The notes under the pieces are model-generated. The model did no database searches, was not told where the DNA came from, and saw only the letters and a list, made by a program, of their open reading frames with translations. A program made the position numbers and the translations under genes. 5,354 bases of DNA from Balneolales bacterium (GTDB taxonomy: Bacteria > Bacteroidota > Rhodothermia > Balneolales > Natronogracilivirgulaceae). This document shows positions 1 through 4,457 of the stretch, piece after piece (positions within the stretch are counted from its first letter, which is position 1; every line of letters starts with the position of its first letter). The stretch spans positions 1-5,354 of the forward strand of contig SLLW01000148.1 in NCBI GenBank assembly GCA_007133875.1. The letters are read 5' to 3'.

Positions 1-196
1 GACCGGCGGATAGCTCACTTCCTTCCACAGACAGCATGCCGAGCTGGTCGGGATCCCGGTTCTGCCACTCTTCGTTAGCCCGTTCTCCAAACGTTTCGTC
101 GTATCGGGGATTGATTTTGTCTCTGATCTCAAAATAGATGTCGTTCAGATTGGTCCATGGGTAGAGTGACCGGGGCCGGGCATCATGGTTTGATCT
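1..196 (-). pseudogene. Unidentified minus-strand coding fragment without a start codon, cut by the left edge
   Basis: Reading the minus strand from 196 towards 1 gives 65 codons without a stop. The protein-like part begins at about 184, with residues such as LYPWTNLNDIYFEIRDK followed by NPRYDETFGERANEEW and ending near DPDQLGMLSVEGSEL at the window edge. Composition and codon use look like real protein. An in-frame TAG lies at 199-197 and no ATG or GTG follows it before the conserved-looking part, so the normal 5' end is missing. It is therefore either a 5'-truncated remnant or a gene with a frameshift near its start. I do not recognise the family. The 3' end lies outside the window, so it could still be a longer ORF starting at a rare codon. 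Confidence 0.45.
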
Positions 197-210
197 CTAT
201 CTGTTAATAC

Positions 211-232
211 ACCGTTGTCTGGTTGCAACGGT
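211..232. promoter_or_regulatory. 7-bp perfect inverted repeat, candidate protein-binding site
   Basis: ACCGTTG (211-217) and CAACGGT (226-232) form a perfect inverted repeat with an 8-nt spacer. Each half-site plus half the spacer spans about 11 bp, roughly one helical turn, as for dimeric regulators. It lies about 175 bp upstream of the tandem sigma-54-like promoters, a usual distance for an enhancer-binding protein site. It also overlaps the end of the minus-strand fragment at 232-342 and could simply be a small hairpin. No matching second copy was seen. Confidence 0.3.
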
Positions 233-342
233 CATAATCCAGGGATAAAATACGGATGCAGTTCCGCGTATAGTCCGTTGAATATCTCTTCAGGGTGATC
301 GCTATAATTATGATCAGGAGCGGGAAGTATGGAATAGTTTTT
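232..342 (-). pseudogene. C-terminal remnant, possibly of an alpha/beta hydrolase
   Basis: A short minus-strand frame is open from 342 down to a TGA at 234-232 (36 residues) and has no start codon. An in-frame TAA at 345-343 closes it upstream. The peptide contains LPAPDHNYSDHPEEIF and ends HPYFIPGL. The pattern of a small residue, D-H, an aromatic, then H-P-E-E followed by an amphipathic helix resembles the C-terminal catalytic-His block of alpha/beta hydrolases, where His would be the H of PDH. This is pattern recognition from memory only, and a 36-residue stretch could be chance. It lies immediately upstream of the other minus-strand fragment, in the same orientation but a different frame, which suggests decay of one or two former genes. 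Confidence 0.3.
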
Positions 343-406
343 TTAGGGGTATTTGATTACTCGATCGTTTTATAATATGATGACCCGTATTAGAGAACAT
401 TTCTTG

Positions 407-423
407 CTGGCACTGATTTTGCT
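407..423 (+). promoter_or_regulatory. Sigma-54-type (-24/-12) promoter, first tandem copy
   Basis: CTGGCACTGATTTTGCT matches the sigma-54 consensus YTGGCACG-N4-TTGCW at every position except the G after TGGCAC, which is T. The invariant GG and GC doublets have the correct spacing. The flank adds A at the downstream W position. Transcription would start about 12 bp after the GC doublet and run rightwards towards the oxidoreductase at 653. Whether the host has RpoN and a matching activator cannot be seen here. Confidence 0.55.
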
Positions 424-427
424 CAAA

Positions 428-444
428 CTGGCACTGATTTTGCT
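428..444 (+). promoter_or_regulatory. Sigma-54-type (-24/-12) promoter, second tandem copy
   Basis: This is an identical 17-bp copy of the element at 407-423, with start-to-start spacing of exactly 21 bp (two helical turns). Its upstream flank CAAAC fits the extended consensus mrNrY better than that of the first copy, and AAA follows the TTGCT, fitting the NNW extension. It is probably the stronger of the two. It would leave a leader of about 200 nt before the oxidoreductase start. The perfect duplication could also be a plain tandem repeat, but the agreement with -24/-12 spacing argues for promoter function. Confidence 0.6.
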
Positions 445-569
445 AAAAAAGTGGATCAGGGTTAATCTGTCATTGAATTATTACCAGTAATCGGTATTTT
501 ATATTATGCTTATTACAGCACTTCTGACTTCTGCACGGGACTCAATGAGTGTATGTATCAGTATCAGGA

Positions 570-586
570 CTGTTGTGCCGCAACAG
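570..586 (+). other. Short hairpin in the leader of the oxidoreductase gene
   Basis: CTGTTG (570-575) and CAACAG (581-586) pair perfectly around a TGCCG loop, giving a 6-bp stem with a 5-nt loop about 67 nt before the start codon. No T-run follows, so it is not an intrinsic terminator. It may be an operator or an RNA leader structure. Its core GTTG...CAAC is shared with the inverted repeat at 211-232, though the spacer length differs. Confidence 0.25.
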
Positions 587-652
587 CGATCCCACTATGC
601 TTAGTACGTTACATTATTAATTCTTCAACAAACCCAGAACAAGAACATTCTC

Positions 653-1948
653 ATGACACATATGAACAGGAAGGGCTTTTTGGAGCTGGTATCCAGTCTG
701 GCCGGAACCACAGTCCTGGCATCGCAGATGCCTTGGTTTGGAATATTCAACAACCCCTCGGGCGCCGGCAACGGACCCTCGGATCGCGTTCGGGTCGGTT
801 TTATCGGCGTGGGATCACGCGGGCACACCCTGATGCTGAATGTCCAGGATTTTCAGGATCGCATGAATGTGGATATCGTTGCGGTCTGTGACAACTGGCC
901 GGAGCACAAGGAGCGGGCCGAGCGGCTTACCAATGGCAAAGCCGAGTCGTTCCTGGATTACCGCGAGATGTTGGAGAAGGTTCCGATGGATGCGGTAATC
1001 ATTGCCACCCCGTTGCATGAGCATGCGCAGATGACCATCGACGCCCTGAATTTGGGCATTCATGTGTTTGTTGAGAAAGCGATGGCGCGTACCCTGGACG
1101 ACACCCGGGCCATGTACGATGCCTATATCGAATCGGGCAAGGTGATGCTGGTCGGTCACCAGCGCCTGTTTAGCCCGGTCTATCTGAAGTCCATGGATAT
1201 GATTCACAACGGACATCTGGGCTCCATCACCATGATGCGCGGGTGGTGGACGCGCAACCGGGAGTGGGTGTTTTACGATGTGCCGGGGGGCCGGGGAAGC
1301 GAGCTGGACCGCAGGCGGAACTGGCGGCTTTACTGGGATTATTCGGCCGGACAAATTACCGAGCTGGGTTCGCATCACTTTCAGATAGCCAACTGGGTCT
1401 TGGGCGCCGAGCCGTTGTCAGTGACGGGAAGCGGGAGCCTGAATTTCTTCAAGGACGGCAGAGAGGTGCATGATAACTTCTCATTGGTGTTCAAATACCC
1501 CGGCGGAATTCATTTTTCCTATGATGTACTGCAGAGCAACATGCACAATGGAATGGGATTTCAGGTTCTGGGCAACACCGGAACCATGGAGCTGGAAGCA
1601 AACAGGATGTTTGAGGAGGATCCGCCAAAGCCGCCTGCCATCCGCACCATGCTCCACAACATTGAATCGAGCATTTTCGATACGGTTCCTATAGGCGGGG
1701 CGACCTGGGTTCCTGACGAAGCGGTTACCTATGGAGGAGAATACATATCAGGGGATTACGAGCTCAATGAGACCCAGCTGTACCTGGAAGGCTTCGTGGA
1801 ATTTGTGCGCAAGGGCCAGGCCCCGCGCAAGCTGACCGACGAGGGCTATAACGCCTCGACCTGGTCACTGGTAGCCGAGCAGGCCTCGCGCACCGGAGGG
1901 ATGCAGACTCTCCCTGAAAAATATAAAATCAAAAATTATTCTATTTGA
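653..1948 (+). CDS. Gfo/Idh/MocA-family NAD(P)-dependent oxidoreductase, secreted type
   Basis: The 431-residue protein belongs to the glucose-fructose / inositol dehydrogenase superfamily, which oxidises or reduces sugars and sugar-like alcohols with NAD(P). The N-terminus (NRKGFLEL then a hydrophobic run to about residue 24) resembles a Tat leader, but the twin arginine is R6-K7, so export is uncertain. The Rossmann motif GFIGVGSRG is at 49-57, with an acidic end of beta-2 at D80. ATPLHEH at 118-124 and VEKAMA at 140-145 form the E-K substrate-site motif, with A where P is usual. GHQR is at 168-171 and ELGSHHFQIANWVLG at 237-251; its Q244 sits where related proteins often have D. A C-terminal beta-sheet domain follows. 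The start could also be M4 at 662, closer to the leader motif. No strong ribosome site is visible, as is common in Bacteroidota. Tandem sigma-54-like promoters lie 200-250 bp upstream. The substrate cannot be told from sequence. Confidence 0.93.
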   Translation: MTHMNRKGFLELVSSLAGTTVLASQMPWFGIFNNPSGAGNGPSDRVRVGFIGVGSRGHTLMLNVQDFQDRMNVDIVAVCDNWPEHKERAERLTNGKAESFLDYREMLEKVPMDAVIIATPLHEHAQMTIDALNLGIHVFVEKAMARTLDDTRAMYDAYIESGKVMLVGHQRLFSPVYLKSMDMIHNGHLGSITMMRGWWTRNREWVFYDVPGGRGSELDRRRNWRLYWDYSAGQITELGSHHFQIANWVLGAEPLSVTGSGSLNFFKDGREVHDNFSLVFKYPGGIHFSYDVLQSNMHNGMGFQVLGNTGTMELEANRMFEEDPPKPPAIRTMLHNIESSIFDTVPIGGATWVPDEAVTYGGEYISGDYELNETQLYLEGFVEFVRKGQAPRKLTDEGYNASTWSLVAEQASRTGGMQTLPEKYKIKNYSI

Positions 1949-1956
1949 GGCCCGGC

Positions 1957-1966
1957 GGGGGGGGGG
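1957..1966 (+). repeat. Homopolymer run of ten G
   Basis: Ten consecutive G start nine bases after the oxidoreductase stop codon. Such runs are prone to slippage and to sequencing error. It lies outside the reading frame, so a length change would not alter the protein unless the stop were read through. Confidence 0.85.
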
Positions 1967-1987
1967 ACCGGAGTCAGGCAGTTTCTG

Positions 1988-2101
1988 GGTCTAATTGTAA
2001 TTCGGAATCTGGCTCTGGAACCTGATCGCAATCTGAATCTGGCTGTTCATACGGCTTTGGGTGTTGATGCTGATCTGGATGTGAATCTGTATTTGGCTGT
2101 A
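1988..2101 (+). repeat. Degenerate 6-bp-periodic tandem repeat (about 19 units, consensus near RATCTG)
   Basis: Splitting the stretch into hexamers from 1988 keeps one phase: many units read AATCTG, GATCTG, GCTCTG, GATGTG or TATTTG, with T at position 3 and usually TG or TR at the end. The reverse complement is a CAGATT/CAGATC-like repeat. The phase is lost after about 2101. The tract leaves long stop-poor frames on both strands: it is open in frame with the preceding gene beyond its TGA up to TAA 2147-2149, and the minus strand gives a P/Q/D-rich frame. I regard both as products of the repeat and not as genes. Confidence 0.55.
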
Positions 2102-2163
2102 CGGACAGAGGGTTTAGCTCTGGATGGGTCATGTAACCATAAATATTAAATTGAAATAGACAG

Positions 2164-2427
2164 ATGAAAGATATTGTAGTAAAGGCAAGTGTAATCAAGC
2201 GGGAGTTGATACTCCTGGGGGTGTTGTTTTTTGTGGCTTTTCTGATGAATGGACTTGCGATTGTGGTGCACCAGGGGCAGTGGTCAGAGTTGCTGTCGCA
2301 GTTGCATGTGGTTGTGCTGCTGACCCTCTTTCTGTATCTCCTGGTTTTGTTGATGCGGCTTATTTTTTGGGGTATAAGATCGGCTTGGAATGCTGCCATG
2401 AATAACAGAAACAATTCCGCTGCGTGA
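2164..2427 (+). CDS. Small two-helix inner-membrane protein, unknown function
   Basis: The 87-residue protein has a short charged N-terminus (MKDIVVKASVIKRE), a hydrophobic helix at about 15-35, a loop with Q-W-S-E at 39-42, a second hydrophobic helix at about 47-70 and a polar N/R-rich tail. Positive charge before helix 1 and after helix 2 predicts that both ends face the cytoplasm. The pattern of K-R-E before helix 1, an N near its end (N29), then W-x-E and a second helix ending in an R/W-rich segment recalls small Bacteroidota membrane proteins of unknown role that I have seen annotated as hypothetical. Start ATG 2164 is the only sensible one. It lies 215 bp after the oxidoreductase on the same strand, separated by the hexamer repeat, so co-transcription is possible but not shown. 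The overlapping minus-strand frame is its shadow. Confidence 0.75.
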   Translation: MKDIVVKASVIKRELILLGVLFFVAFLMNGLAIVVHQGQWSELLSQLHVVVLLTLFLYLLVLLMRLIFWGIRSAWNAAMNNRNNSAA

Positions 2428-2561
2428 TCTAATGTTATTTGACCAATCTGACTCCAAGAGTGTTCAATGCCTCTGGATTATGGTTGAATCAAGCACAGGA
2501 GTTCATACGACCTCATTTTTTTAGTAAATATATTTTATAAAAGGGATGGTACAGTAAAAAA

Positions 2562-3020
2562 ATGAATTTATTAAAACGATTATTCACAATTGCGGCACTG
2601 TTTGGGTTTCTTATTCAACCATATTCAATTAACCAATTGACATCAGCTAAAGATCTGCCAGTAGTACGGGAGAACTTCCAAAAAACAATCAATGGCAAGC
2701 AAACCGATCTGTATGTTTTGGAAAACAGTAACGGGATGAAAGTTGCCATCACGAATTATGGTGGACGTATTGTAAGCTGGCTCGCTCCTGACAGGGATGG
2801 AAATCGAAACCACTGAGCCTGGCATCCAATTCTACGGGGCAACTTTCTTGACGGCTCCGATATCGGGAAAAGCGGGCAGCCACACGAGTTTCGATATGGT
2901 TTCTGTCTGGAACCGCAGCACTTTCCCGATGCACCGAATCACTCACACTTTCTATCCACACGGCTTGATCCGGGTACTTTCTTTCACAGCACGTCCATTT
3001 ATCGATTGCGAATCGATTGA
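2562..3020 (+). pseudogene. galM: Aldose 1-epimerase (galactose mutarotase) pseudogene with large internal deletion and frameshift
   Basis: Aldose 1-epimerase interconverts alpha and beta anomers of sugars. Frame 1 (2562-2816) gives a signal peptide (MNLLKRLFTIAALFGF and on) then the mutarotase N-terminus: FQKTINGK, LENSNGMKVAITNYGG, RIVSWLAPDRDGN. It stops at TGA 2814-2816. The sequence then jumps to the family C-terminus: ETTEPGIQFYG in the next frame (from about 2800). After a 1-base loss near 2836-2841 it returns to the first frame: FLDGSDIGKSGQPHEF, RYGFCLEPQHFPDAPNH, STRLDPGTFFHSTSIYRL, ending TGA 3018-3020. By comparison with human GALM, the catalytic Glu (in FCLEPQ) survives, while both catalytic His and about 220 codons are gone. 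It is certainly non-functional as a mutarotase. The first 84 codons could still be translated and exported as a short peptide. Confidence 0.9.
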
Positions 3021-3339
3021 ATTGAGCAAGCGTGAACACAGAAGCTGTCGCGGGTTGGTAAGTTATACCCGGACTAAGATAATTGTAGTGTAGTTTTAAA
3101 TTTGAGACGTCATTATATAAAAGGATATTGCAAAAGCAATCGCCTGATTTAAAATTCATTGAAATTCCGCTGCATCAGGATGATATTTTCGGTTATTGGT
3201 TCTGGTCATCCTTCACATAACACCCTGAACTTTTAGTGCAGGATGTGTTTAGTTTGAAATGTAGTCGGATGATGGAGATAAAAAATGTAGTCATTGAGCA
3301 GTGAATTCAATTATGAGAATATAAAGTTCAAATAAATTA
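3021..3339. other. Intergenic stretch with no intact gene; one weak coding-like fragment
   Basis: Nothing complete is found in this 319-bp stretch between the mutarotase remnant and the lipoprotein gene. A plus-strand frame is open from about 3090 to TAA 3217-3219 without a start codon, reading FKFETSLYKRI, QKQSPDLKFIEIPLHQDD, FGYWFWSSFT. It looks protein-like but is unrecognised and may be a C-terminal remnant or chance. An imperfect stem (AGGATGA 3177-3183 with TCATCCT 3206-3212) and a 10-bp direct repeat AAATGTAGTC (3257-3266 and 3283-3292) are present. No T-run makes a terminator. The promoter of the next gene must lie here, but no clear -33 TTTG / -7 motif was found. Confidence 0.5.
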
Positions 3340-4245
3340 ATGGAGAATAAAACAGTCAGGATTTATATGATTTTTCTCCTTTTGCTTGTAATGGCAGGTG
3401 GTCTTGCCTGTGCTCCTTCTTCTGGCACTCAGATGGAAGATACAGATGGTAAATCGGCCTCGGATGAGCCCCTGCCTGTTGTCACAGGTTATGGCGAGGG
3501 ATTATTTGAAATAGGAAATCTGATCTATTGGGATGATTTTAAACACTTGAATCACTGGGATTTTCAAATTCAGGAATCGGACCACAGAACGGAGCCCCGG
3601 ATTAGTGTGAAAGACGGAAAAATGAGTGTGCTGATGCCTGCTCGTGGAGCAACAATCTGGTTTCGCCATAAAATTGAAGGTCCGGTTGCCATTGTATACA
3701 AAGTAAAAGCTCCGACAACTCATCAACATATTGATGGAGTAGTTCCGCGGGATATCAACAATTTCTGGCACGCATCAAATCCGGGAAAACCCTGGGGTCT
3801 TTTTAATTACATGAAATACTCAGGAGCATTTTCGTCGTATCATAAGCAACACGGGTACTACGCAAGCACTGGAGGAAGGGATAATACCACCACTCGTTTT
3901 CGCAGATATCCGAGGCAGACCTCCGACGGTGAACCGGTTGATCACATTTCGCTTAACTATAGAGACGGCGACGATGACTATCTGATCAATCCGGATCAAA
4001 TCCACACCATACAGGTGGTAGCATTCGAGGATGTCATACAATATATTGTGGATGGTCGTGTTACTTACGAAATTCGGGAAGGAGATAATGTAGCGCTTGA
4101 ACTTGCCGGAGGTGGAGAGCGGGAAGTGATATATACCAGAGAACGCTTTCCGGTATATACAGAAGGGTGGTTCGGCTTCAGAATGGTCCGAACCCATCAC
4201 ATATTTTCCGATTTCAGGGTCTATCGCCTCAATCCTGTGGAATAG
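3340..4245 (+). CDS. DUF6250-like exported lipoprotein, concanavalin A-like fold predicted, carbohydrate-related
   Basis: The 301-residue protein begins with a lipoprotein-type signal: charged MENKTVR, a hydrophobic run 8-23, then AGGLAC with Cys24 as the likely lipidated residue. The lipobox is loose (G at -3), as often in Bacteroidota. A short S/D/E-rich linker at 26-45 follows. The mature domain shows YWDDF at 63-67, WDFQ at 73-76, ATIWFRHKIEGPVAI at 104-118, INNFWHAS at 139-146, YYASTGGRDNTTTRFRRY at 173-190, VQYW-like IQYIVDGR at 233-240, and EGWFGFRMVRTHH then FSDFRVYRL near the C-terminus. As I recall it, this set matches the DUF6250 family of Bacteroidota, often found with polysaccharide lyases and glycosidases and predicted to form a beta-jelly-roll. 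Whether it binds or cleaves a glycan is not established from sequence. It lies 319 bp after the mutarotase remnant and converges on aconitase. Confidence 0.85.
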   Translation: MENKTVRIYMIFLLLLVMAGGLACAPSSGTQMEDTDGKSASDEPLPVVTGYGEGLFEIGNLIYWDDFKHLNHWDFQIQESDHRTEPRISVKDGKMSVLMPARGATIWFRHKIEGPVAIVYKVKAPTTHQHIDGVVPRDINNFWHASNPGKPWGLFNYMKYSGAFSSYHKQHGYYASTGGRDNTTTRFRRYPRQTSDGEPVDHISLNYRDGDDDYLINPDQIHTIQVVAFEDVIQYIVDGRVTYEIREGDNVALELAGGGEREVIYTRERFPVYTEGWFGFRMVRTHHIFSDFRVYRLNPVE

Positions 4246-4457
4246 AAGAAATGCCGGATATTTAATCGAGGAGTACATACCGGGAAATGTGCAATTGTAA
4301 CCGACGGTAGTTGACGAAAATTTATCGAACGTACATCAACACTGGCAGTTTCGAAGGAATTTACCTCTGCGATGCCATGGTTTTTTACAAGCCGACAGCA
4401 CTCATCCCGAGAACGCCGGCAGGTGTTATCTTACCGATATGGCAGGCATGCGTGAAA
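4246..4457. other. Convergent intergenic region without recognisable gene or terminator
   Basis: These 212 bp separate the stop codons of the lipoprotein gene and the minus-strand aconitase gene. Several frames are partly open, including one that starts with ATG at 4311 and runs antisense into the aconitase, but none reads like a known protein and none is independent of the neighbouring genes' shadows. I found no GC-rich stem followed by T-run on either strand, although a transcription end would be expected here. Confidence 0.5.

Noticed and set aside
371..376. TATAAT as a sigma-70 -10 box (another TATAAT at 303-308)
   Set aside because: No -35 element at proper spacing for either; the nearest TTGATT is only 12 bp away from the first and TTGAAT 19 bp from the second.
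553..891. 112-codon plus-strand frame over the start of the oxidoreductase
   Set aside because: It overlaps the oxidoreductase in another frame and shows no domain; it is a shadow of GC-rich coding sequence.
815..1378. 187-codon minus-strand frame
   Set aside because: It is entirely antisense to the conserved Rossmann domain of the oxidoreductase and its composition (rich in H, P, R) is typical of antisense shadows.
1974..2414. 146-codon minus-strand frame with P/Q/D-rich C-terminal half
   Set aside because: Its first part is antisense to the two-helix membrane protein, which reads as real protein, and its second part is the translation of the degenerate hexamer repeat.
2797..3093. Separate 98-codon gene starting MEIETTEPG
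   Set aside because: Only the first residues match mutarotase; after about 2840 the true homology continues in another frame, so it is part of the pseudogene and not a new gene.
3127..3140. ATTGC-AAAA-GCAAT hairpin as a terminator
   Set aside because: The stem is short and AT-rich and no T-run follows.
3257..3292. AAATGTAGTC direct repeat (two copies 26 bp apart) as an operator or repeat array
   Set aside because: Only two AT-rich 10-bp copies with no symmetry or third unit; chance is likely. No CRISPR-like array occurs anywhere in the window.
3820..4278. 152-codon minus-strand frame
   Set aside because: Antisense to the conserved second half of the DUF6250-like lipoprotein.
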